Positions 37,401-49,400 of a DNA stretch of 64,000 nucleotides are shown piece by piece. Origin of the DNA: Saccharina japonica (lineage: Eukaryota > Sar > Phaeophyceae > Laminariales > Laminariaceae); NCBI GenBank assembly GCA_008828725.1, contig MEHQ01003630.1:273368-337367 (forward strand), written 5' to 3'. Numbering within the stretch: position 1 is the stretch's first letter; every line of letters begins with the position of its first letter. A program made the translations under genes and the position numbers. The notes below the pieces were generated by a model that ran no database searches, was not told the DNA's origin, and saw only the letters and a program-made list of their open reading frames with translations.

Positions 37401-40400
37401 CTCGGTTCGCTGATGCGTCTGCCAATTTAGTCATTCGGATGATGGAGCGTGTTGAGCACAGTCAGCGCATCGAGCGGCCACACGGGTGAGTATAATCTTT
37501 GCAGTGTGTTCAGAACGTTGGATGAGGTTTTTCGGCTCGACGCAGGCTACGGTAGAGGTCCACCTGCATACAGGCCATTTTCACCTGCATGCAGGCAATT
37601 TGCTGAGGGCGGTCACTCGAGGAGGCTCTACGTATATCGTACCAAACATCGGTTTGGAGGAAAACAAAAAGTGCTACTTACCCGACTAACCCCATGGACC
37701 AACGACACAACGAACAATATTGCAACGCACGAATGAAAGAACAGTGTTTTCATTGATCGAACTCCCTGACCCAAAACAGCCGGATTCTTGTTCCTCCTGT
37801 TCCAACATTTCTGGGTGTACGTATGCTCGGGTCGTGGGATAGTTCATGCCGGGTAGCACGTTTTTGCATTCTCCGAAGACGCGTTCTACGGTAGAGGTAT
37901 CACTGTTTGGCTGAATCGTTTCCTGAACGATCGGGCTCCTTAACCCAAATCCGTCGGACATTCATTTTTGTGACGAATCATGTTTCAGTGTATACTTACA
38001 CATCATGAGATTTATCATCCGGCAGCGCTTTTATTTTCCTCCAAAATCATTTTTTGGGTTAGGTATGGAGCTCCTCACGTGAGGAGCTCAGAAAAAAACA
38101 TGGTGCACCTCTATCGTAGCATGCGTCTATACAGGACCTCTATACCTGCATTAGTAAAAAAACGAATGATTCGGGCGAGGCAGAGAGCCCCTCGAGTAAG
38201 GCCGCTTCAGCAGAAAACAAGGGGTACCTTTAGCGCAGCCATGCGTCAAGTAACGTTTTCTAATTCTTATCGCGCCGCTTGCCTTGAGCTGGCCCACTCG
38301 CAGAGCGAAGAGCTTCCGCATGCTCAGTTCCCCCTGGTCGAGGGCAGTGATCATCGGCTCGTCCTCGCGCTCCCCCTCGTTGGTCTCCAACATTTCGCTC
38401 ACCTGTATACAGGCAAACCCAGGTACAAGGTACTCGTGGTATATTCTGAATCCCTCCTGTATTATGCCGCAGTATGTGTACCTGGTGCCACTGGTTCGCT
38501 AAGCATAAGGCCCTGGACCCAGGAGTGTTTATATATGAATGTGTTATCCAGCCGGTCCTTGCATTTAGGTAGATAGTGGGTATACGAGCATATGCAGGAC
38601 TACCTGGTATTATGTACCAGGTATATATCACCGCGAAGCAGTCTGATATTCCACCGCAAAATGTGCGCCTGGTGTACGCTATGAGCCCCTCCTGTTCCCA
38701 ATCAATGCGAATGTAATTTGATCCAGGAAGATGGATGGGATTTTGCGGACCAGACCGGAGAAGAACTTGATTGGTAACAAAACAGTTAAATGCGCCCTTT
38801 CATATTTGATTGGTGAAACGTCAATTCGAAGTCAGTGGATGAGTCACTCAAAAGGGACACCGCAATAGTGGTATAGTCTTGTCAAGCATATCCAAACAAT
38901 CTTATGGATATGTATGATCTTCATCTTCCTATTTGAAGTTTTAAAAGTCATTCCCCCTAACACGTGCGGATGATAGGAAACAGATTCGAGGATTTTTGTT
39001 TTTGAGTTGGGTATTTTGTAGGCCGGTCGTTGCGAAGCATCTTCAGATGGAGGGGGTGTATCGAGCTTTTCGCGAAGAAAGGGCCATAACTTGGATGGAT
39101 TCCATCCCTCGGTTAGGTTTTCTTGAAGAAAGACACAAGTGCATACCACCCTTTCAGATTTGGTTGATGGGCGAAACGTCGGCGAGGAGTCGGCAAAAGC
39201 ATTCATAAGGGGGGGGGTCGCATTATTGGTACAAGTTTATCATGTTATTTAGGGGTGATCGGTAGCTGTATGTGTATGGTATGATCAAAATAAGAGTTGC
39301 AAATTGGCAGGTAGCAAATTGAGAAATGGTTTTGCGTTGTGAGTGATACGTTGAATGACCCAACCCCGCTCCACCCACTTCAAAAACGCCAGTCATAACT
39401 CAAATCACAGGCTACACTCGTCCCGCCCAAAGGTATGGGAAAATGCTGATAAGGTTGGGGGAGGGGGACGGGGGGGGGGGGTACGATTTGATCCTTTTTA
39501 TTACCGCGTTGAGGCCACCGGGGCGAGCGGCTCCGTACCTCACCCTAACTTGCAACAGCGCTACAGCTCGATGCATAATTGTATGGCGAGTCACCCTATT
39601 ATACCAGGTACACAAGCTGAATCATGCATACAAATAGGGCACATACACGCAGTCAATCGGTCGGTCGAGTGGTGTTCTGAATGGTTGGAAACGCCTCCCC
39701 CCCCCGCCCGGCCGTAGGGGGACGTGTGAGGGGGTTTCCGGGCCCGAGAATCGGTGTCAATAGCCCCTTAAACTAGGTAAACATGTGTTGCTGGTCATTC
39801 TGTGAGTGCATGACTGCAGTATACCACTTGGCATGTAGAACGTACGAGTAATGAGTTTCGTAAGCTATACTCTAGTTACTGACTTCCATCACGGGGGCGT
39901 GTTAGCATATGGACGCTGATGTCAATACGTATATATTTTGTGATGTACAGTCACTACGCACTGATACACGAGAATATGAGTATCGTAGTTTAGATATTCG
40001 GGTACATGCAATATGCGGATAGATTACGAGTTTTTTGTACTCGTAGTACGTTGTAGTGTATGTCCAAAGCATCTCCATCAGGAGCGATGCTGAGAACGTT
40101 GCTAGAACGTTACTATAACGTTGTTGAGAACATTGCAGGGAACAGTACGGACTACGGTAGAATGTAACTGTCCGTAGCATGGGCATTGTACCGAGATGAT
40201 CAGGTGCAGGCATCCCCCACCTCGATCACTCTACTCCTCTACTCCTCTACATCTCTACTCCTCTCTTCTCGTTTCTACTCGTCTCTTCTCTCCTCTTCTT
40301 TTTCCGTTATCATGATCTCTTACATCAATATTCTTTCTAATATGGGCACATAAGCGCCTTTTCAAACCATGTATTTTCTTCTTCTTCACAAGTGATCTTT

Positions 40401-43400
40401 ACAGACACTTCGGTGCCACCTCTGACATATCTCTTCACAGAGACAGAGCCTCGACACACGCGTCATTCTTTCATGGCGTACGGCCAAGGGGTTTTAGTCC
40501 ATATGACCCTAATATTTATGAGCAGAGTGGTACCTCTAGCTTCTGCTGCTACTACACTACTGCTGGTGCTATACTACTACTGCTGCTGCTGCTACTACTA
40601 CTACTACTACTGCTACTACTGCTACTACAGCTACTACTGCTACTGTCACTGCTACTGCTATCGCTACTGCTACTGCTATTGCTACTGCTACTGCTACTGC
40701 TACTGCTACTGCTACTGCTACTGCTACTGCTACTGCTACTGCTTCTGCTACAGCTACTGCTACTGCTACTGCTACTGCTACTGCTACAGCTACTGCTACA
40801 GCTACTGCTACTGCTACTGCTACTGCTACAGCTACAGCTACAGCTACTGCTACTGCTACTGCTACTGCTACTGCTACTGCTACTGCTACTGCTACTGCTA
40901 CTGCTACTGCTACTGCTACTGCTACTGCTACTGCTACTGCTTCTGCTACTGCTACTGCTACTGCTACTGCTACTGCTACTGCTACTGCTATTGCTACTGC
41001 TACTGCTACTGCTACTACTACTACTACTGCTACTGCTACTGCTACGCCTGTTATATCTACATCAGTACCTCTTCGTCCGTGACGACGTCCCTAACAGCTC
41101 CGAGCGCGGCCTCGAACATGAGCTTGTGCCCCGACAGCAGCGCGTGTGTCAGGACATTTCTGCCCCAGAGGTCCGTAGCCTTCAGCTCCTCCAGTATCTG
41201 GTATATACGAAGTATACATTACGGGTGCAAAGCGGGATCAGGGCACACTATTGCGACCGTTACGCCAACATGTTTCCGAGCTTGAAAACCTTGAAATCTT
41301 AACTTTCCACTCGTTGGGAAGATCACATTGATCCCTGGTTCGCTTGATGGCCTAGATATTTGATAGACGCATGCCACGGCAGAGGCGCACCATGCCTTTT
41401 TTCCCTGGGGGTGGCGAGACGCATGCTACGGTAGAGGCGCACCTGTATACAGGCCATTTTCTGAGGGTGGTATGGTCACTTGAGGAGCCCTATGCCCCAC
41501 CCAAAACGTGCGTTTGGAGGGAAGCAAATGAGCTGCCCGGCGAACCATCCCGTGGCGTTACGAAAAGTCAGAAAAGTATTCCTACACAACCACGAAATTC
41601 CGACCATTTTGGGTTAACCCATTCAGAACTGAAAAACACATCCCACACTAAATCCAAGTAGTTTGTCCCCAAAAACGCGGGACGTGTTCTTAAGGGGTTA
41701 GGACCCGGCCAGTCAGAAACCATTTCCAACCTAAAAGTGCTATATGCCTCCATCGTAGCACTCGTCGTGACCTCATCGGGTCTATATACGTACCTCACTC
41801 GAGTCGTGATGTTTGGGAGGAAAAATATAAGTGCAAACACTCGATGAATGTTCCCCGTCGGCGTAAGTAATACAAAATAAAGCTATTCGCCAACACAAGA
41901 ATTAATGGAAATAAAAAAAACGATGATGTTTGGGTTAAGGAGCCCGATCATGCAATATAAACACTTTCAGCCAGAAAAGGGTATACCGTATACCTCTATC
42001 GCGGCCTGCATCGATATGTACGGATCAGTCTTATGTTGCGGTGTGATAACCGTATAATCTGTGTGATCTAGCATACCTTTCCCGGGTTGGATGTTTGCCT
42101 TTACAGGTCCTGCACAGCATCTGGTTTAAAAGCCGTTTGGGGATCCAGATTGCCCCATATCGTGATTTGTCTGTTGTGTGAAATCCTTAGGGGTCGGCGG
42201 TGGGGGGGGGGGGGGGGCGTACTCATTTGTTGCTTGCCTTAGTCATTTTACCATTGACCACGCATACCTTTCGAGACGGAAAGGGGGGGAAATCTGTGCC
42301 TTCAGTTCCTTCGTTTCATTTTCCTGTTATTGTGTTATCAAGCGTTTTGTTTTCCCCCCCGGTTGTCTTTTTCAGTGTTTTGTGTTTGGTCGCTCGCGGT
42401 CCCCCTCCTCCTCTTACTTCCTCCTCCTCTTCCTGCTTGTCTTACTTCGCAAAAACAAAGCCAGTAACCACCCGTCAAGCCCACAGCCACCCCTGAACAT
42501 CCTTCATGCTAAAATTATAGCACCTTGTCTTTCCAGAGGCACTCGGTGAGGATCTTGAAGGCGATCTTGAACACGGGCACCACCGCAGGCCTTTCCACCG
42601 CCTCAACCGGGGCGTTAGCCTTAGCGTCGGCCCCGACCGTGGCTCCGGTTGTCTTCTCCCAGGTACGCCGTAGAGACAATTTTTGTGGCAGCATTATCAT
42701 TGGCGGCAGCGGCGGTGGTGGCGGCGGCATCAGCAGCCGCAGTGGCGGTGGCCGTGGCCGTAGTGGTGGTGGTGGTGGTGATGGTTGTGGTGGTGGTGGT
42801 GGTGGTGGTGTTGATGGCGTTGGTGTTGGTGTTGGCGGTGTTGATGGTGTTGTTGGTGTTGGCGTTGCCATTGACCGTAGTGGTAGTGGTGGTGGTGGTG
42901 GTTGTGATGGTTATGGTAGTAGTAGCGGTGGTGGTGGCGATGGGGGCGGTGGTGGCATAGGCACGGCAGTATCGGTGGTGGTGGTGTTAATAGCCGTAGG
43001 TCAAGATGATCGTGTGATGTGTTCAGTATTTGACCCAAGACGATGCGCGTAAAAATGTATAACTGGCATACACTCGTATGCAGGACACACTCTACCAAGC
43101 AAAACGTTGAAGTTTGCGCGAACAGTAAAGAGGCATGCTGCGATAGAGGTGCACCGAACAGTGTATGCCGAGTCGTCAGTTGAAAACCCTCAATACAAAC
43201 ACAGAAACGAGTTGCGCCGTTGCACACGTGTCTTGGCAAAATATGTTTCCCAAACGACCGGCTTCCTAAAGTGTGAGCAACTCCCGGTTACAGCAGTATG
43301 CCAACGTTTTCTAGTACGTAGTATTTGCTTATTTGTAGGACCAGCGCATAGAACTGTTGATATCAGATTGCGACGAAACAAACGCCTTAGAAGTCGTGTA

Positions 43401-46400
43401 TCGGTAGGCAGAGGAGCCATCCCACGGTAGGGGCGCCGCAGAGTTTTCTGGGCTCCTCACATGAGCTCAATATCTGACCCGAAACATGACCTCGGAGACA
43501 TTCGTTCGCGCAACCCGACCAAACCTCCCAATGCGGTAGTCCAAAAACAAATATACCAGTGAGAAACAATAGCATCCGGTGATTACTCACGCGAGGAGCA
43601 TAACCGGTCAGCAAAATTTGAGCCTAAAAGTGGTACCCCTACCGTGGGATTTCGCAGAGGTGCACCTGTATACAGGCCATTTTCTGAGGATAGTCACTTA
43701 TTGTGAGGAGCTCTATACCCCACCTAGAGACTCATTTTGGAGGGGGAAACGAAACGTGCGTACGTACTCGGTACACCCACCGGTAGGGGTGCAGTTGCAG
43801 AATTTTCTGAGCTCCTCACATAAGGAGAAGAGCGCTCAATATCCCGCCCGAAACATGACTTCGGACAACATTCGTTCGCGCAACCCGACCAAAACTTCCA
43901 ATGCTGTAGTCCAAAAACGAACTCACCAGTGAAATCATAGTAACAGTATCCGGTGGTTACTCACGTGAGGAGCTCAACCGGTCAGAACACATTGAGCCGA
44001 AAGGTGATACACCCCTACCATGGGATTGCTCGATGAATAATCTCATTATCTACCGTAAATACACAACGAAAACTGCTGCACAACAAGGATGCACTTCCGA
44101 CGATTTCTGGTTGAACAGCCCCTCATACAAAACTCATACAAAACCAATTTAAACCAAAACCAGTTTAAGCCAAAACGCGCTACCGCTATTGTCGGGCGCA
44201 GCAGAATTCTGTGCGCTCCTCACATGTATGTAGACCAGCGTTGGATATCGATATCGGAATAGGGTTCGATACGACACGACGAATGCTACGGTGAAGGTGC
44301 ACCTGTATACAGGCCATTTTTTGAGGCGGGCCACTCGAGGAGCTCAACATCTCACCCGAAACATGACTTCGGAAACATTCGCTCGCGCAACCCGGACCAA
44401 GCCTTCCAATGCGGTAGTCCAAAATCAAACAGACAAGTAAAAAAAATAGAATAGTACCCGGTGGGTTACTCACGACGTGAGGAGCACAACCGGTCAAGAA
44501 ATACAGAGCCTAAAAGTGGTACCCCCTACCGTGGGAATGCTCGCGCGGGTAGTATATGGAGCTCCTTGTGTGAGGAGCCCAGGCGATGATATGGCACCGC
44601 CGCCCCTACAATGGAGAGCAATGCTGCCAAAGGCGCGTGCTACGACGATAGAGGTATCACTTTCGGCTGAAAAACAAAAATCTGGATGAAGGCGGTCCTT
44701 CACCCTAAACCGTCGAAATTCCATTTTTGTTTTTGCAAATTGTTCATCGGGTTACACTTTTGTTTCATTCTAAACACGTTTTTGGGTGTTGTATAGAGTA
44801 TAGAACTCCCGAAACGACGATCCCCAGGAAAATCATGGCGCTCCTCTATCGTAGCATGCGTCCAAACACAAACATACCTGGACGAGACTATCCGTCGGGG
44901 CGGTGACGATGTCCTGGTCGATGTTGTCAGCGTTGCTGTCGTCGTTGATGACGCCGGGCGGCGTTTCGTCCACCTCGTTTCCCTCTTTTCCCGTTCCCCC
45001 TGCTTCGTCGTCGTCTCCATTTCCCTGATCGGTGTCTCCGGTATCCTCAACTTCAAATTGAGATCGTGTATATCATGATACAGCGCGGTGTTGTAAACGT
45101 AGGCGGGGATTGGCGCATGTCGTGAGTTGTGTGTGGTTGTAGTTAGGCGTGCATATATTTGAGTGTGGCTTCGCTGTCGTTCCAATTCTGTTTAGGGCCT
45201 TATGTTCGTCCAGTTCGTCAGGCGAGCTATAGACCCGGCCGTTCCTTCGATGTATGGGGAGGGTATGCCTTACAACCCTCTTGGGTAGGGTGAACTGGAT
45301 ATCCTCTCACATCATGCTGTGGAAGTCGGGGCGGGGGCGGGGGCTGGTGCAGTGCTTAGAGCTGAGTGATGCTGAATGTTCGCATCGTGTGGGAGGGGAA
45401 AGAATTTTCGGCGTGGGTTTACGAAGTATATTGTGTAGGCTCTAGCACGCAGTAATGCCATTTGGGAGCGGACTTCCTATAACAGAAAAGGTTTTAATGC
45501 GCCGAATACTGCGCCGCCAGCTTCCAGAATACTGCAAGCGGAGACGATCACCGATCGCACGAATACGGCGATGTCACCGTGGCATGACCGGTCGGGGCTT
45601 TGGGAACCACGAGTCGCCATACTCTCTCTGTTTGCCGTAGGAATTTCGATCTTCGACGGACAGAAGACTTGGTTGCACTGGACTAGAAACCAGGGGGGGG
45701 TATCTCGTCGAGGTATTCCCCCGATTGTATCCCCACCTGGACGTTCGCTGTCTTAAAGCATCGTAGGCTCGGCGGGTAGGGTAGGATAGGACGGGGTAGG
45801 GTGGGGCAATGTCCGGTAGGGGAGGATAGTGCAGGGTAGGGTATGCTAGATGTTGAATAATGGATAATTGGGTAAGGTGTCGGCTAGGGCGGAGTAGGGT
45901 AGGGTTGAGTAGGAAAGGTAGCAGGGTTAGGGTTAGGGTTAGGTAAGGTAGGAATACATCAGTATGACAACAGTACTTGTTCGATAAACTAGTTTTTAAA
46001 GTATCCTGTTCACAATATTAGCCTAAACGCAGAAGACACGGCGCAACCGCTTACTGTTCATCGCTCTATAACCCCAGGTACAACATACGCCGCTAACGTT
46101 TCGTGGACGTGAGCCGACACTGATCTTGGTATGATACAGAACCGGCGGCGGGAGGCATACCTTCGACCGAGGCGCGTGCAGTTGCGACAACACTCTGGCA
46201 AGAAGCAGCGTGCATGAGGAAGTTTAGCCCATCGGAGTCTCGTTCGACGAGCATTTCCCTCACCTGAAGCGACGACGATAAGGGCGTTAGGTAGCGTACA
46301 TACAAACAGTTGTTGATGTTAAATTATTTATTTTCAGGTGCGGGGGTGCAATCTGGGCAAAACAATAAAATAATTAGATCGCATTTCCAATTTTATCATT

Positions 46401-49400
46401 CCGTACCAGAAATAGAGTTAATACATTATTTTCGGAGTTCGGGCACATATATATATATTGCGTGTATTCACAAAAATTAACCCTCGATATCGTGTTCTAC
46501 TTCGCGGTACCACCATGCATTTCGTTTGGGATATACAACTGAGATACGTATATATATCTTCAACATTCAACTCTGTCCAAAACACAATTAGGGAACTTTT
46601 GTGGACTACAGAGGGAAAATAATGAAAACAAACACGTGCCGAAATACAGTCCAAAGGGGCACAGGAAATATAATGTACTGCTGACCACGCGCGCAGCATC
46701 ATGACGATGGTGGTACGTGTACTGTACCGGTATGTCTCTCGCGTTTGACTGGTGCTACGGTAGGGGGGTCGCTTTCAAGTGCAATATTTTCAACGGACCA
46801 GAGCCACTCCGCCGAGTGACTACATTTTTCGTTGCAATGTCAAGCTTTTTAGCATCTTGTTTTTTCGCGAATCGCACTGCCATGGGCTTGTTGTTACTCT
46901 GCGGCCACAGTTCAATTTCATTTCAAATTTTGAGGGAGTTGCAAAGCCACTCGTCCCAGTGGCGTAAACGTGGTTGTGAAATTTTGGATACCCCCTCTAT
47001 CGTAGCACGCCTCGTTTGATACAATTAATACAAGGTCTTGATATGCAAAGAAACTCTAACATATTGCAACAAACTATTGAAAATCCGCCCCCGAACTTGG
47101 GTTAAACACACCCTTAAAGAACTGGTCCCCCCACGTATTTTGGGGGACATAACTACTTGGAATTAGTGTGAGATGACGTTTCAGTTCTGAACGGGTTACA
47201 GAGCCGCCCCCCCCCCCCCGTCAATCAGAATCAAAAACAGCCAAAACGACGATTGCTACGATAGAGGAGTTATACCGTTTTTAGGCTGAAATGGTTTCTG
47301 AATGATCGGGATCCTTAACCCAAATTCGTCGTTTTTTCATTCTTGTGTTGCCATATTTTCCACAGGTATACCTAGCTCATGGGATTGTTGGTCGGGTAGC
47401 ACTTTTGGTCTCCTCCAAAATCGGTTTTCGGGTGATGTATGGATGCAGCAGGTGTATGGATGCAGGTGTACCAAGTTTTTTTCTGAGCTCCTCACTTGAA
47501 GAGCTCCATACCTCTATACCCGCAGTAGTCACAGAAAAGTTGATTTTGTGGTCGTACCCAGCATCCCTCCCGTCAACAACAAGGGTGGTATCACGGGGAG
47601 CCGCAGGGAAAGACGAGTGCTGCGATAGAGGTAGGTAGCACTTTTTGGCTGAATCGTTTTGGCGGAATGACGGAGTAGGCTCCCTAACAACCCAAAATAT
47701 TCGGAATCTCATTCTTGCGTGAGGCAATGTGTTTCGCTGTGTGCTTCGGTGTCTCGGGACTGTCCACCGGGTAATATTAGCACTTTTGGTTTCGACGCAT
47801 GCGACGGTAGAGGTGCACCATGACACCATGTTTTTGTATGAGCTCCTCACTTAAAGAGAGCGTCATAACCTCACCGAAAACAAAAACAAATTTCGGGAGC
47901 AAACTAAAAGTGCTTGCCGGATGAGAAATCTCATGACTGAGAAAGTATTCTCTGAAACATTATTCGTCACAAACATGAAAGTCCGACGAATTTGGGTTAA
48001 GGAGCCCGATGGTTCAGAAAAATTTTCAGCCAAAAAACGGTATACCTCCTCTATCGTAGCACACGCGTCTTTCCTCCGAAATCGTTGTTTATTGGGGTTG
48101 GGGTATAGAAAGCTCCTCAAGTATCCAGCCTCGAATTTCATTCTTGTGATGCAATATGTTTCGCTGTGTGCACTTTTGTGTTTTCCGGCACGTAGCACTT
48201 ATTGTTTTCCTCCGCAATCGTTGTTTTTGGTGGGGGTATATAGAGTATCCAGCCTCCAGGAAAACTAATCACGGTGCACCTCTACCGTAGCAGGCGTCTG
48301 AATAGGGACCTCCGGTAAACACAAAAAACTACACATTTACCTATTTTTACGAACAACGTTTGGTCCTTTCCACCATAGTCCTCCGTACTCCCCCCATAGA
48401 AAGCAAACACGCCTCCAAAGTGGAAACCTACTGCGGGGTGCTTCGCGAGACGAGGTGTTTCCAGAACTCACCCCCCGGAGGTACATCATGTTAGGGGTTT
48501 CAGTTATGTTTTGCCTTCTGAGGCAATATTTTGCGAGTGATTAGTATTAATAGTATACCTGGTACTCCTCAAGAGGCATTCATCCCCCGGTAGGTAGGGG
48601 TTGCAGTTAGTGTTTGCCTTCTGAGGCAATATTTTGTCACTGAGACCGGTTGAGCTCCTCAAGTGAGCAACTTGCCGGCTAGTCTGATACTTTTGCTAGT
48701 GCACTTGATCGGAACTGACGCATGGAAAATCTTGGTCCCAGGCTGCGCTAACAAACTTCTTCGGTGTCGGGTGAGATAATGAGCTCCTCATGAGAGGAAC
48801 TCAGGAACTAATAAGCCACCACCCTTAAAAGGTGGCGTTTCTCCAACCAAGCACACACTGCTGCTCAAAATACCTTGTGGGGAGGGATCGCCCTTCGGCA
48901 CGCGTCTGACACGGCTTTGAGCAGCATCGCGTCTCCCGAGCTGGCCGCGTGCATCAATATCGTCTTGTCATCCGCTGACTTGAGGAGCAACTCGCGCTCG
49001 AACCCCTACGCAAGGGTCGGGGTGACAAACGGAGCAGAGAGAATGGGGGGAGGGGGTCGTTTTGGTCAACGTGTGCATGCCATCCTTCGAAGCAGTAAAA
49101 TCAATTTGTTTGATCGCCATCGATCTCTCCTGCTGATGGTACGATTTTGGGTGTTCATTTTTCTAGATATTGATATCCGACAACAATGTGTATTGTGTGT
49201 CTAATTGCTCACAGAATGACGAAGAAACAGGAAATGAAGACCACTGCGAAAGCCGAAGAGAATAACACGCCAAACCAAACCGCCCCTGCATTTCATCCGT
49301 CGAACACAAACTGAGCACACACACACACACACACCCCGGCGCGCGCTCTCTGATCGCTTGCAACGAACCATCGACCAAATGTCATGGTGACATGGAGGAG

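Noticed and set aside
40392..41302. 297- and 207-codon Tyr/Cys- and Leu-rich frames
   Set aside because: Artefacts of the GCTACT hexamer repeat.
42525..43052. Gly-rich frame of 175 codons and its reverse complements
   Set aside because: Artefact of the GGT repeat; only the minus-strand segment at 42524-42655 behaves like an exon.
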